Part shown: one piece after another, positions 44,069 to 52,525 of the stretch
How positions within the stretch are numbered: position 1 is the first letter of the stretch
Layout of the letters: every line of letters starts with the position of its first letter
Assembly (NCBI GenBank): GCA_963772975.1
Contig: CAVYZH010000010.1
Location: forward strand, 496,001 to 560,000
Reading direction: 5' to 3'
DNA length: 64,000 nt
From: AC-32 sp963772975
GTDB taxonomy: Bacteria > Actinomycetota > Thermoleophilia > Gaiellales > Gaiellaceae
Notes under the pieces: generated by a model
Databases searched by the model: none
Told to the model about the DNA's origin: nothing
The model's input: only the letters and a program-made list of their open reading frames with translations
Position numbers and translations under genes: made by a program

Positions 44069-44818
44069 CTAACCCTCGCTCGGCTCCCAGCGGAAATAAC
44101 GCAGGGCGACGATCACTCCGAGCAGCCCCCAGGCCGCTACCACAGCCACATTCGTGCCCTGCGTCCAGATCGCCTGGTCGTGCAGCATCACGTTGCGGAT
44201 CAGCCGCAGGAAGTAGGTCAGGGGCAGCACGTCGGCGATCCCGCGCAGGACCGAGGGAAAATGCGCGGCCGAGAAGAAGGCACCCGCGATGAACGAGGCC
44301 GGCAGGTAGATCGCGTTCACCACCGCCGAGGCGCCCTCCGCGCTCTTGATCAGGCCGCTCAGGCCGATCCCGAGGCCGCAGAAGGCGACCGCCCCGAGGA
44401 GCAGCGCCAGCACCAGCGAGCCGATCCGGTCGGGAGCGGGGATTCCGAACAGGACACGGCCCAGCAGGATCAGGCCCGCGACCTCGACCGCGAAAGCGGC
44501 CAGGAACGACGTCAGCAGCGCCGCGATGTAGGCCGGCGCCGGCAGGGGCGTCGCGCGCAGCCGCTTCAGGATCCCCGATTCGCGGCGGATCACAAGCACG
44601 ATTGCGAGCCCGGCGAAGGCGATCGAGATCGCGCTGTAGCCGATCATTCCGGCTTGCAGGTAGTGCGAGCCCTTGACCCCGTCGACCGTGTCGTGCCCGT
44701 AGGTCGAGCCGAGCAGGACGAAGAAGATCATCGGCAGCAGGAAGGTGAAGAACGCCAGCTCGCGGCTGCGGGTGTAGAGCAGCAGCTCGCCCTTCAGCTC
44801 GTGCCGGAAGAGCCTCAT
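44069..44818 (-). CDS. ABC-2 type transporter permease
   Basis: The 249-residue membrane protein has about six helices in the ABC-2/DrrB exporter layout: an N-terminal amphipathic start (LFRHELKGELLLYTRSRELA), helices LAFFTFLLPMIFFVLLG, IGYSAISIAFAGLAIVLVI and the C-terminal YFLRLIRNVML. RRESGILKRLRATPLP is the coupling-loop segment typical of this family. It overlaps the ATPase gene by 4 nt, forming one exporter. The cargo is unknown (lipid, drug or polymer). Confidence 0.88.
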   Translation of the reverse strand: MRLFRHELKGELLLYTRSRELAFFTFLLPMIFFVLLGSTYGHDTVDGVKGSHYLQAGMIGYSAISIAFAGLAIVLVIRRESGILKRLRATPLPAPAYIAALLTSFLAAFAVEVAGLILLGRVLFGIPAPDRIGSLVLALLLGAVAFCGLGIGLSGLIKSAEGASAVVNAIYLPASFIAGAFFSAAHFPSVLRGIADVLPLTYFLRLIRNVMLHDQAIWTQGTNVAVVAAWGLLGVIVALRYFRWEPSEG

Positions 44819-45663
44819 TCCTGGCTCTCCTCGGTCAGGCTCAGGTAGACCTCTTCGAGGCTCGGACGGCGCACGACGAGGCCCTCGAGCTCGCGTCCCT
44901 CGGCGAGCGCGCGGCCGGTCAGCTCATTCAAGACGCGGGTGGGCTCGCCGGTCTCGAGCACGACCTCGCGGCCGTTCTCGCGGTAGCGGATCTCGGTGTC
45001 CGGCACCGAGCCCGTCAGCTCGGCAGGCGCCCCCGAGGCCACGATCTGTCCCTGCGCGAGCACGGCCACCCGGTCGGCCAGCCGTTCGGCCTCGTCGAGG
45101 TAGTGGGTCGTCAGCAGGATCGTCTTGCCGAGGCCGCGCAGGCCGCGGATCGTCTCCCAGGCGCGGCGGCGGGCGGCTGGGTCGAAGCCAGTCGTCGGCT
45201 CGTCGAGGAAGATCAGCTCCGGGTCGCCGACGAGCGCGAGCCCGAGGTCGAGCCGGCGGCGCTGGCCGCCCGACAGCCGCCGCACCCGTTCGTCGCGCTT
45301 CTCCTGCAGACCGACGAGCTCGATCACCTCTTCCACTGGCCGCGGCTCGCGGTAGTAACCGGCGAACAGGCGGAGCATCTCGGTCGGCGTGAGGGTCTCG
45401 TACATGGCCGAGGACTGGAGCACCACGCCGATCTGCTCGCGCCAATCGCCGCCGGCGCGCGCCGGGTCGGTGCCGAGCACCTCGACCTCGCCGCCGTCGC
45501 GCTTGCGGTAGCCCTCGAGGATCTCGACCGTGGTCGTCTTGCCTGCGCCGTTGGGCCCGAGCAGGCCGAAGACCTCTCCGCGCTGAACCTCGAAGTCGAT
45601 CCCGCGCACCGCTTCGAGCGCGCCGTAGGTCTTGCGCAGGCCGCGGACGGCGATCGCGCTCAC
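44815..45663 (-). CDS. ABC transporter ATP-binding protein (DrrA-like)
   Basis: The 282-residue ATPase has Walker A LLGPNGAGKTTT (residues about 36-45), the signature RLSGGQRRRLDLGLALVG and Walker B LIFLDEPTTGFDPAARRR. A C-terminal regulatory segment follows (LEGLVVRRPSLEEVYLSLT). This is the DrrA/CcmA drug-exporter type. The start is the GTG at 45663, overlapping the SixA-type phosphatase stop by GTGA; the frame extends upstream as a shadow. It partners the permease at 44069. Confidence 0.92.
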   Translation of the reverse strand: MSAIAVRGLRKTYGALEAVRGIDFEVQRGEVFGLLGPNGAGKTTTVEILEGYRKRDGGEVEVLGTDPARAGGDWREQIGVVLQSSAMYETLTPTEMLRLFAGYYREPRPVEEVIELVGLQEKRDERVRRLSGGQRRRLDLGLALVGDPELIFLDEPTTGFDPAARRRAWETIRGLRGLGKTILLTTHYLDEAERLADRVAVLAQGQIVASGAPAELTGSVPDTEIRYRENGREVVLETGEPTRVLNELTGRALAEGRELEGLVVRRPSLEEVYLSLTEESQE

Positions 45664-46067
45664 GGGAGCTCGAGCGCGAGCATCCCGCCGGGCGGGAAGG
45701 CGGGCTCCTCGCCTCCGCTGAGCGCGGCCGCGATGCGGGAGCAGTCGGGCTGGTGGCCGACGACGATCACGGTCTGGCCGCGTTCCTCCGCGGCCGCCCG
45801 CACCGCCTCGGCGGTTGCCCCGGGAGCGAGCCGCTCGTCCGGCTCGGGGTCGAGCCCGGCCGGCCGTGCGAGCTCCTGGGCGGTCTCTCGCGCACGCAGG
45901 AGCGGGCTCGTCAGGACTGCGTCGGGGACAAGGCCCTCGTCGGCCAGTCGCTTCCCGAGCACCCTGGCGGTGTCGCGGCCTGCCGCGGTGAGGGGCCTGA
46001 GCTCGTCCGGCTCCCCGGACGCGGCTTCGGCGTGGCGGACGATCACGAGCCGCACGGGCCGGAGCAT
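45660..46067 (-). CDS. SixA-type histidine phosphatase
   Basis: The 135-residue product has the phosphoglycerate-mutase-like catalytic motif VIVRHAEAASG with His12 as the phospho-histidine, and the second histidine in VIVVGHQPDCSRIAAAL. TSPLLRARETAQELA is the conserved arginine loop. Small SixA proteins remove phosphate from phosphohistidine proteins or act on small phosphoesters. It is first in the operon with the ABC exporter. Confidence 0.85.
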   Translation of the reverse strand: MLRPVRLVIVRHAEAASGEPDELRPLTAAGRDTARVLGKRLADEGLVPDAVLTSPLLRARETAQELARPAGLDPEPDERLAPGATAEAVRAAAEERGQTVIVVGHQPDCSRIAAALSGGEEPAFPPGGMLALELP

Positions 46068-46078
46068 AGTCTTCGGTC

Positions 46079-46927
46079 GTGCGCACCTTTCGATACGTCG
46101 TGGCGGATGTCTTCACCGATACGCCGCTGGCCGGAAACCCGCTAGCGGTCTTCACGGACGCGCGCGGCCTCGACGACGAGGAGATGCAACGGCTGGCACG
46201 CGAGCTGAACCTGTCGGAGTCGGTCTTCGTCCTGCCGCCCGAGGCGGGCGGGCACGCGCGGCTCCGGATCTTCACACCCGCGGTCGAGCTCCCCTTCGCC
46301 GGGCACCCCATCCTCGGTTCGGCGTTCGTGCTCGGAGGCCCGCTGCAGCTCATGGAGATCCGGTTCGAAACCCTGTCGGGGATCGTGCTGGTCGCGCTGG
46401 AGCGCGAGGGCGATCGCATCGTCTTCGGCGAGATGCTCCAGCCGCTGCCGACCTGGCAGCCGTACGGTGACGCCGAGGCGCTGTTTGCGGCGCTAGGGGT
46501 CGAGCGGTCCGAGCTGCCGGTCGAGCGCTACGACAACGGCGCCCAGTTCGTCTACGTCGGGCTCGGCTCGGTCGAGGAGCTGGCAGCACTGCGGCCGGAC
46601 GTCGGCGCGCTGCTCGACCTGTCGGGGCTGCTCGGCGCCTACTGCTTCGCAGGCGAAGGGACGCAGTGGCGCTCGCGCATGTTCGCGCCGGGCGGCGGCG
46701 TCACCGAGGATCCCGCCACCGGCTCGGCCGCCGGGCCGCTCGCGGTCCACCTCGCCCGGCACGGCCGGATCGGCTTCGGCGAGGAGATCGAGATCACGCA
46801 GGGCGTCGAGATCGGGCGCCCCTCGACCCTGTTCGCGCGGGCCGACGGAACGGCCGAGGCGCTCGAGCGGGTCGAGGTCGGCGGCAGCGCGGTGATCGTC
46901 GCGCGCGGCGAGTTCAGGCTTCCCTGA
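46079..46927 (+). CDS. PhzF-family isomerase
   Basis: The 282-residue protein has two pseudo-symmetric PhzF domains (VVADVFTDTPLAGNPLAVFT, ELPFAGHPILGSAF, GGGVTEDPATGSAAGPLAVH). The conserved glutamate in RELNLSESVFV (Glu47) is the general acid/base. Members isomerise or epimerise small carboxylates; the substrate here is unknown and no phenazine genes are nearby. The GTG at 46079 is divergent from the phosphatase, with 11 bp between them. Confidence 0.88.
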   Translation: MRTFRYVVADVFTDTPLAGNPLAVFTDARGLDDEEMQRLARELNLSESVFVLPPEAGGHARLRIFTPAVELPFAGHPILGSAFVLGGPLQLMEIRFETLSGIVLVALEREGDRIVFGEMLQPLPTWQPYGDAEALFAALGVERSELPVERYDNGAQFVYVGLGSVEELAALRPDVGALLDLSGLLGAYCFAGEGTQWRSRMFAPGGGVTEDPATGSAAGPLAVHLARHGRIGFGEEIEITQGVEIGRPSTLFARADGTAEALERVEVGGSAVIVARGEFRLP

Positions 46928-47306
46928 GCTCGACCGCCTCGATCTCCGGGAGCTCCGGTGTGAGCGCCTGCCAGAAGACGCCGCCGTTCGTCGACTCGTA
47001 GAGCCGGTTGCGGGCCGCGTAGACGACGTGGTCGGGATCGTCCTCTGCGATCGCGATCGCCCTCCCGGGTGGCAGCCCGCCGCCGGCCTCGCGCCACGTC
47101 CGGCCGGCGTCGTTCGAGACCGCCAAAGGCGGGCGGCGGTCGACGACCGCGATCACAGTCGAGCCGGACGCGGCCGCGGCGACGACCAGCGGGAGCGAGA
47201 GCGGTACCTCTTGCGCCTCGACCGCTTCGGACGAAGGGCCGAGCACGATGTCCTCCTCGAGGTCGACCTCGAACACGCCGTCCACCGTGCGCACGAGCGC
47301 TCTCAC
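46914..47306 (-). CDS. BNR/Asp-box-like beta-propeller fragment protein
   Basis: The 130-residue product contains two Asp-box-like blades: AVSNDAGRTWREAGGGLPP and LYESTNGGVFWQALTPELP. Each follows a hydrophobic strand (STVIAVVDRRPPLA, DPDHVVYAARNRL). These fold as propeller blades in sialidases and photosystem II assembly-like proteins, but two blades do not make a propeller. It may oligomerise. It overlaps the PfkB kinase by 4 nt, so it belongs to the TPP-riboswitch transcript. Confidence 0.65.
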   Translation of the reverse strand: MRALVRTVDGVFEVDLEEDIVLGPSSEAVEAQEVPLSLPLVVAAAASGSTVIAVVDRRPPLAVSNDAGRTWREAGGGLPPGRAIAIAEDDPDHVVYAARNRLYESTNGGVFWQALTPELPEIEAVELREA

Positions 47307-48103
47307 GAGAGCGTCCGGGCGAGGACGTCGGCCGCGACCGCGCTTGCGCGGCGAGCCGCGGGCACCGGGGCGTAGCCGGCCGAGCGCGAGACGAGGTAGG
47401 CCGCCGAGAACGCGTCGCCGGCGCCGGTCGGGTCGACCCCGTCCGGGAGCGTCCGCGCCGGAACCGGCTCGAGCCGGCCGTCGGCGAAGACGAGCGAGCC
47501 CTCGGAGCCCAAGGTGACCAGGATCTCCGGCACGCCGAGCAAGGCCAGCGCCTCGGCCTCCGGCTCGCCGACCAGCACGTGCGCCTCCTCCTCCGCCAGC
47601 TTCAGCACCGAGACATGGCGCAGCACGTCCGGGTCGTACTCGGCGTCGAGCACGAGCGGGCCCGTCCGCGCGGGCCGCACCAGGCCCTGTCCGTCGAACG
47701 ACAAGCGACGGTCGCGAGCGAGTACGGCCAGGGTCTCGGCCGGGAAGTCCGAGCGGGCGAGCGGGCCGACGTGCACCCAGTTCGCCCGCTCGAGCCCGCG
47801 CAGGTCGGCGGGCGTCCAGGCCGGGCCGAGCGCGTCGACCACCATCGACCGCACGCTGCCCGAGTAACGGAACGAGAACGAGGCAGTCGAGTCGCCGCCG
47901 CGCCAGAGCACCGGCAGGCCGAGGCGCACGAGCGGCGGCAACAGCAGACGACGGTCGGCCTCGGCGCCCTTGGCCGCCACGATCGCCGGCCGGCCGAGCA
48001 CACGCAGGGCGCGGGCCGCGTGGAACGGCGCGCCGCCCGCCCGCGGCTCGCCGCCGTCAACGCGGTCGAGCGAGAGGTTCCCGACGACTGCGAGCGGCCG
48101 CAC
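47303..48103 (-). CDS. PfkB-family sugar/nucleoside kinase
   Basis: The 266-residue ribokinase-like enzyme has the second PfkB signature DGVDPTGAGDAFSAAYLVS, with catalytic Asp230, and the first-half motif VVGNLSLDRVDGGEPRAGGA. ILVTLGSEGSLVFADG is the ATP-site strand. The acceptor is unknown. It sits downstream of, and overlaps by 47 nt, a TPP-riboswitch-controlled permease. A hydroxymethylpyrimidine- or thiamine-related role is therefore possible, although ThiD proper is a different branch of the superfamily. Confidence 0.85.
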   Translation of the reverse strand: MRPLAVVGNLSLDRVDGGEPRAGGAPFHAARALRVLGRPAIVAAKGAEADRRLLLPPLVRLGLPVLWRGGDSTASFSFRYSGSVRSMVVDALGPAWTPADLRGLERANWVHVGPLARSDFPAETLAVLARDRRLSFDGQGLVRPARTGPLVLDAEYDPDVLRHVSVLKLAEEEAHVLVGEPEAEALALLGVPEILVTLGSEGSLVFADGRLEPVPARTLPDGVDPTGAGDAFSAAYLVSRSAGYAPVPAARRASAVAADVLARTLS

Positions 48104-49421
48104 GGAGCGAATCTACGCGGTTCGCGACCAGCGTCAGGCAGAACGCGAGCGCGAAGCTCGGCAGCGAGGCCGTCAGCCGCGCGTGCCCGGGGCTCAGATG
48201 CTCGACGACGCCGGTCCACCAGCTCGGCCCCTGCGGCGACAGCCACTGGTAGAGGGCGAAGCCGGCCGCCCACGCGGCGAGGAGCGGCCAGCGCACGCGC
48301 GGCCCCTCGAAGATGTCGCGTTCGGAGTAGTGCGAGCCGCGCGCGAGCCAGTCCGCGAGCAGCACGGCGAACAGCGGCACGAAGACCGAGCCGAGCAGAT
48401 AGAGGAAGGTCAGGTAGTTGCCGAGGTCGATCACGATCGCGCCGGCGGTCGCCGTCGACGCGACGAGCACGATCAGCAGCCGCTGCGACGCGGCCGGGAT
48501 GAGGTTCTGCAGCGAGACCGCCGTCGAGTAGATGTCGGCGAACGCCTCGTCGCTCTCGTCCACGGTCAGCATCAGCAGCGCGATCACCGCGAGCGCGCTG
48601 CCGGTGGCGACCACGGTCGGGATCTGCGTCGGCTCGCTCAGGTCGCGCGAGAGCACGAGCAGCGAGCCGATCCCGAAGCACCAAACGGTCGGCAGCAGGT
48701 AGCCGACCCCGGCGCCGAAGAACGCGCTGCGCCGGTCACGTGCGAAGCGGGTGTAGTCGGCGGCGAGCGGCGTCCAGGAGACGATGTTGGCGATCACGAG
48801 GTCGATCCCCTGGCCAATCGTGACCCCGCCCGTGCCCGGCTGGTGCCAGAGCGCATGCAGGTTCGCCCTGTCGAGCACCCACCAGGTCAGATAGACGATC
48901 GAGGCCGCGACCGCCCAGACGGCGAACTTCTTCAGGTAGCGACGGACGAAGCCGATCGGGCCCAGTAGCCCGAGCGCCAGCGAGATCGCACCGAAGACCA
49001 GCGCCCAGAGCCAGCGCTCGCGGAAGCCGAAAACGCGCTCCGAGAGGGCTGCGGCCGCGGTCGAGATGATGATCAGCTCGAAGGTAGACCAGCCGAGGTT
49101 CTGAGCCACGTTGAGGACGGTCGGCGCGTAGGAGCCGCGGCGGCCGAGCGGTGCGCGCAGCACCACCATCCCCGGCACGCGAGCGTCCGCGCCGATCGCG
49201 CCGGCCAGACCGAGCAAGACGTTTCCGGCGAGGGCGCCGATCACGATTGCCACCACCGCCTGCGGCAGCGAGAGCATCGGCACGAGCCCGGCGGCCGCGA
49301 CGATCACGAGCAGGCTGACCGAGAGGTTCCCCCAGAGCAGCGTCAGGTCGAAGAGACCGAGCACGCGCAGGCGCTCCGGGACAGGCGTGATGCCCCAACT
49401 CGGTGTCTGCTGCTGCTCCAT
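48057..49421 (-). CDS. cytX: NCS1-family permease, likely CytX-type HMP/thiamine-precursor transporter
   Basis: The 454-residue protein has 12 hydrophobic helices and the NCS1 (cytosine/purine/uracil/allantoin permease) layout: WGNLSVSLLVIVAAAG, NLGWSTFELIIISTAA, ANIVSWTPLAADYTRFARD and GLFDLTLL near the start. A TPP aptamer sits directly before its ATG, which points to the hydroxymethylpyrimidine transporter CytX rather than a cytosine permease. The ATG at 49421 lies a few bases after GGGAG inside the aptamer end, so ligand binding would hide the ribosome site. The product enters thiamine salvage. Confidence 0.88.
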   Translation of the reverse strand: MEQQQTPSWGITPVPERLRVLGLFDLTLLWGNLSVSLLVIVAAAGLVPMLSLPQAVVAIVIGALAGNVLLGLAGAIGADARVPGMVVLRAPLGRRGSYAPTVLNVAQNLGWSTFELIIISTAAAALSERVFGFRERWLWALVFGAISLALGLLGPIGFVRRYLKKFAVWAVAASIVYLTWWVLDRANLHALWHQPGTGGVTIGQGIDLVIANIVSWTPLAADYTRFARDRRSAFFGAGVGYLLPTVWCFGIGSLLVLSRDLSEPTQIPTVVATGSALAVIALLMLTVDESDEAFADIYSTAVSLQNLIPAASQRLLIVLVASTATAGAIVIDLGNYLTFLYLLGSVFVPLFAVLLADWLARGSHYSERDIFEGPRVRWPLLAAWAAGFALYQWLSPQGPSWWTGVVEHLSPGHARLTASLPSFALAFCLTLVANRVDSLRAAARSRREPLARPR

Positions 49422-49500
49422 CCGCTCCCTTCGCTGGTGCGAGCCAGATCAGGTTCGACGGGTGTGATCTCAGCCGCTTGCCGCGGCACCCCGGGACCGG
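49422..49500 (-). promoter_or_regulatory. TPP riboswitch (THI element)
   Basis: On the minus strand the leader contains the conserved GGGGTGCC start, GCTGAGATCACACCC and GAACCTGATCTGG blocks. The GCACCAGCGAAGGGAG end closes P1, the usual THI-element order. TPP binding would sequester the GGGAG ribosome site of the next ATG at 49421. Coordinates are approximate at the 5-prime side. Confidence 0.93.
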
Positions 49501-49514
49501 CACTGTATCCGGCG

Positions 49515-49985
49515 ATGGAACGGCGGCGCAGACGGGATCGGCTGACGCCGATGAGCGGCGAGCTGCAGTCGATGTTCGACTACGAGCCGCAGGATCCGAC
49601 CAAGGTCGAGAAGCCGAGACGGCGGCGCCGTGAGCGGCGCGCGCCGACCACGCGACGCGCCGTGATCCTGCGCGGGCTCGTGCGGTTGGCGCTGCTCCTC
49701 GTCGGGTCCGTCGGCTCGGTGGTGCTGATCGGCTGGCTGGTGGCGCGGCACTCGGGAAGTCCGCTCGGCGACGTGCTGCCGACGGCCTTCTACTTCGCCG
49801 GCGCCGGCGTCGGCGTGCTGGCCGTGCTGGGCGGGACCGGTGTCGGCCGCTCGTACCGCTCCTACGGCGCCTACGGGGCGGAAGCGAGCGTCCCGCGGCA
49901 GCGCGCGGTCAACAGCTCGGTCTTCTTCGGCCTGCTCGCCTTGTTCCTGTTCGGCCTCGGGCTGGCGCTCGACTACCTGCTCTAG
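49515..49985 (+). CDS. Conserved hypothetical membrane protein
   Basis: The 156-residue product starts ATG 49515 (MERRRRRDRLTPMSGELQSM). A strongly basic cytoplasmic segment (PRRRRRERRAPTTRR) leads to three helices: LVRLALLLVGSVGSVVLIGWL, PTAFYFAGAGVGVLAVLGG and the C-terminal SSVFFGLLALFLFGLGLALD. No named family. The gene is divergent from the TPP-controlled operon and convergent with the LysE-type gene, ending next to it. Confidence 0.7.
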   Translation: MERRRRRDRLTPMSGELQSMFDYEPQDPTKVEKPRRRRRERRAPTTRRAVILRGLVRLALLLVGSVGSVVLIGWLVARHSGSPLGDVLPTAFYFAGAGVGVLAVLGGTGVGRSYRSYGAYGAEASVPRQRAVNSSVFFGLLALFLFGLGLALDYLL

Positions 49986-50624
49986 CTAGCGCTGCTTCAC
50001 CGGCGCAGTGAGTGCCGCGACCGCGCCGAGGCCGACGAAGACCGAGCCGGAGACGTAGCGCTGCACCGCGGGGAAGCGCCGGCTGCGGCGGAGACGCTCG
50101 CCGAGCGTCCCGGCGACGAGCGCCCACGCGCCGTCGCTGAAGAAGCCGAGCGCGGCGAACAGCAGGCCGAGCGCGAGGATCTGCAGCCAGGGCGTGCCGC
50201 GGCCCGGGTCGACGAACTGCGGCAGGAAGGCGAGGAAGAAGAGCGCCGTCTTCGGATTGAGCGTGTTCACGACGATCCCCTGGCGGTAGAGCCGGCCGAG
50301 GTCGCGCGTGCCGCGCGCTGGTGCGCCGACCCCGCGCTCCCAGCCGGCCAGGCGGCGGATGCCGACGGCGATCAGGTAGGCGGCGCCGACGTACTTGACG
50401 ACGTCGAAGGCGAGCGCGGAGGACGCGAGCAGCGCTGAGAGCCCGACCGTCGCCGCCACGATGTGGACGAGCGTTCCCGTCGTGATCCCGGCCACGGAGA
50501 CGATCCCGGCACGGCGGCCGTGCGAGACGCTCTGCGTGACGATGTAGAGCACCGAGGGCCCCGGGACGACGAGCAGCAGCAGCGCGGCGCCGACGAACAA
50601 CGCGAGTCGAGAGGGATCCGGCAC
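49986..50624 (-). CDS. LysE/RhtB-family translocator
   Basis: The 212-residue membrane protein has six helices with the LysE/RhtB signature PGPSVLYIVTQSVSHGRRAG, and GTLVHIVAATVGLSALL with NTLNPKTALFFLAFLPQFVD. These export amino acids or derivatives such as homoserine lactone. The substrate is unknown. It is divergent from peptidase E with a 23-bp gap. Confidence 0.9.
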   Translation of the reverse strand: MPDPSRLALFVGAALLLLVVPGPSVLYIVTQSVSHGRRAGIVSVAGITTGTLVHIVAATVGLSALLASSALAFDVVKYVGAAYLIAVGIRRLAGWERGVGAPARGTRDLGRLYRQGIVVNTLNPKTALFFLAFLPQFVDPGRGTPWLQILALGLLFAALGFFSDGAWALVAGTLGERLRRSRRFPAVQRYVSGSVFVGLGAVAALTAPVKQR

Positions 50625-50647
50625 GCCGCCGACGATACCGTTCGCAC

Positions 50648-51331
50648 ATGGCCGGCACGATCGTCGCGATGGGCGGGATCTCGTGGGAGGACGAGGAGCG
50701 GCGGCCGCTCGAGGACTACTGGCTCGGGCTGACGGGCGCCGAGCGGCCGCGCGTGCTGGTCGTGCCGACGGCCATTGCCGACGCGGCCGAGCCGACGCTG
50801 AGCCTCGTCACGCAGCTGCACGATCGGGCCGTCGTCTCGCACCTGCCGTTCTTCCCGTGGCCGCCGAGCGACCTGCGGGAGCTCGCCCTCGGGCAGGACG
50901 CGATCTACGTCTCCGGCGGGAACACGGCCAATGCGCTCGCGATCTGGCGCGTCCACGGTTTCGACGCGATCCTGCGCGAGGCGTGGGAGGCAGGCGTCGT
51001 CCTCGCCGGCTGGAGCGCCGGGATGATCTGCTGGTTCGAGGCCGGCGTGACCGACTCGTTCGGCCCGCAGCTCGAGGGGATGCGCGACGGGCTCGGCTTC
51101 TTGCCCGGCAGCGCCTGCCCGCACTACGACGGGGAGGGCGAGCGCCGGCCCGTCTACACGCGGCTGGTCCGCGACGGCTTCCCGCCCGGGCTCGCGGCCG
51201 ACGACTGCGTCGCGCTGCGCTTCGACGGCATCGAGCTGGCCGAGGTCGTCAGCTCACGCGACGGTTCGCACGCCTACCGGGTCACGCCGGACGGCGAGGA
51301 TCCGCTCGAGGCGCGTCTGCTCAGCGCCTGA
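50648..51331 (+). CDS. Peptidase E-like (S51) protease
   Basis: The 227-residue product has the S51 nucleophile motif AGWSAGMICW with Ser123, and SGGNTANALAIWR earlier, which supplies the oxyanion and binding loop. S51 members (PepE, cyanophycinase-like) cleave aspartyl dipeptides or cyanophycin products. GSACPHYDGEGERRPVY is also conserved. The 3-prime end overlaps the convergent FDH stop by 11 nt. Confidence 0.85.
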   Translation: MAGTIVAMGGISWEDEERRPLEDYWLGLTGAERPRVLVVPTAIADAAEPTLSLVTQLHDRAVVSHLPFFPWPPSDLRELALGQDAIYVSGGNTANALAIWRVHGFDAILREAWEAGVVLAGWSAGMICWFEAGVTDSFGPQLEGMRDGLGFLPGSACPHYDGEGERRPVYTRLVRDGFPPGLAADDCVALRFDGIELAEVVSSRDGSHAYRVTPDGEDPLEARLLSA

Positions 51332-52520
51332 ACCGCGCCGCCTCCTCCGAGCCCCCGGTCGCGTCGCCTGCGCTGTAGGAGTGCGCGCCGGCTCCGGCGA
51401 GCCGGCCCGCGTCGACGATCAGGTACTCCTCGCGGATCGGCCGCCCGTCGAACCAGCACTCGAGAATCTCGCGCACGCCGGCCGCATAGCGCGCCTGGGC
51501 GGAGAGGCTCGATCCGGAGATGTGCGGCGTCATGCCGTGGTGGGCCATGGTTCGCCAGGGGTGATCGGCCGGCGCCGGCTGCGGGAACCAGACATCGCCC
51601 GCATAGCCGGCCAGGTGGCCCGAGTCGCAGGCCGCGGCGACGGCTTCGCGGTCGCAGATCTTGCCGCGGGCGGTGTTCACGAGGTACGCACCGCGCTTCA
51701 TCCGGCCGATCAGCGCCGCGTCGAAGAGGTGTTCCGTCTCGGGATGCAGCGGCGCGTTGATCGTGACCACGTCGCAGACCTCGACGAGCGACTCGACGTT
51801 CGGGTGGTAGGTGACGCCGAGCTCGTCCTCGACCTCAGCGGGCAGGCGGTGGCGGTCGGTGTAGTGGAGCCCGACCTCGAAGGGCTGCAGCCGCCGCATC
51901 ACGGCCGAGCCGATCCGCCCGGCGCCCACGGTTCCGACCTGCATGCCTTCTAGGTCGTAGGAGCGCGAGACGCAGTCCGCGATGTTCCAGCCGCCCTCGA
52001 CCACCCACTGGTACGAGGGGATGTAGTTGCGCACAAGCGCCAGGATCGCCATCACGACGTGCTCGGAGACGCTGATGCTGTTGGAGTAGGTGACCTCCGC
52101 GACGGTGATCCCTGCGCCGCTCGCTGCCTGGAGGTCGACGTGGTCCGATCCGATCCCAGCGGTCACCGCGAGCTTCAGGCCGGGTGCCTTCGCGATCCGC
52201 TCGGCGGTCAGGTAGGCCGGCCAGAACGGCTGCGAGATCACGATCTCCGCCTCCGGAAGCTCGCGCTCGAAGGTCGAGTCCGGCCCGTCCTTGTCGGCCG
52301 TGACGGTAAAGGTATGCCCGCGCTCCTCGAGGAAGGGCCGCAGCCCGAGCTCGCCGGAAACGCTCCCGAGGAGCGCGCCGGGGGTGAAGTCGATCGCCTC
52401 GGGCGTCGGCGCGGTCTGGCCGCCGTAATAACCCGCGATCACCGGGATCGCGTCCCGCGCGTACTCCGGCGGATAGCCGGTCACGGGGTCGTCGTAGAGC
52501 ACGCAGAGGATGGTGGCCAT
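51321..52520 (-). CDS. fdh: NAD-dependent formate dehydrogenase
   Basis: The 399-residue protein is a clear D-2-hydroxyacid-type NAD-FDH: PVTGYPPEYARDAIPVIAGY, YGGQTAPTPEAIDFTPGAL, SVSGELGLRPFLEERGHTF, PFWPAYLTAERIAKAPG, and the coenzyme motif VGTVGAGRIGSAVMRRL. NTARGKICDREAVAAA, GYAGDVWFPQPAPADHPWR and MTPHISGSS (active-site His) follow. It oxidises formate to CO2 with NAD+, and needs no metal. The ATG at 52520 lies 5 bp after the nitrilase stop. Confidence 0.95.
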   Translation of the reverse strand: MATILCVLYDDPVTGYPPEYARDAIPVIAGYYGGQTAPTPEAIDFTPGALLGSVSGELGLRPFLEERGHTFTVTADKDGPDSTFERELPEAEIVISQPFWPAYLTAERIAKAPGLKLAVTAGIGSDHVDLQAASGAGITVAEVTYSNSISVSEHVVMAILALVRNYIPSYQWVVEGGWNIADCVSRSYDLEGMQVGTVGAGRIGSAVMRRLQPFEVGLHYTDRHRLPAEVEDELGVTYHPNVESLVEVCDVVTINAPLHPETEHLFDAALIGRMKRGAYLVNTARGKICDREAVAAACDSGHLAGYAGDVWFPQPAPADHPWRTMAHHGMTPHISGSSLSAQARYAAGVREILECWFDGRPIREEYLIVDAGRLAGAGAHSYSAGDATGGSEEAARFRR

Positions 52521-52525
52521 CGGGG

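Noticed and set aside
44815..46419. One long frame fusing the ABC ATPase to upstream Arg-rich sequence
   Set aside because: Everything before the GTG at 45663 is antisense to or a shadow of the phosphatase and PhzF genes.
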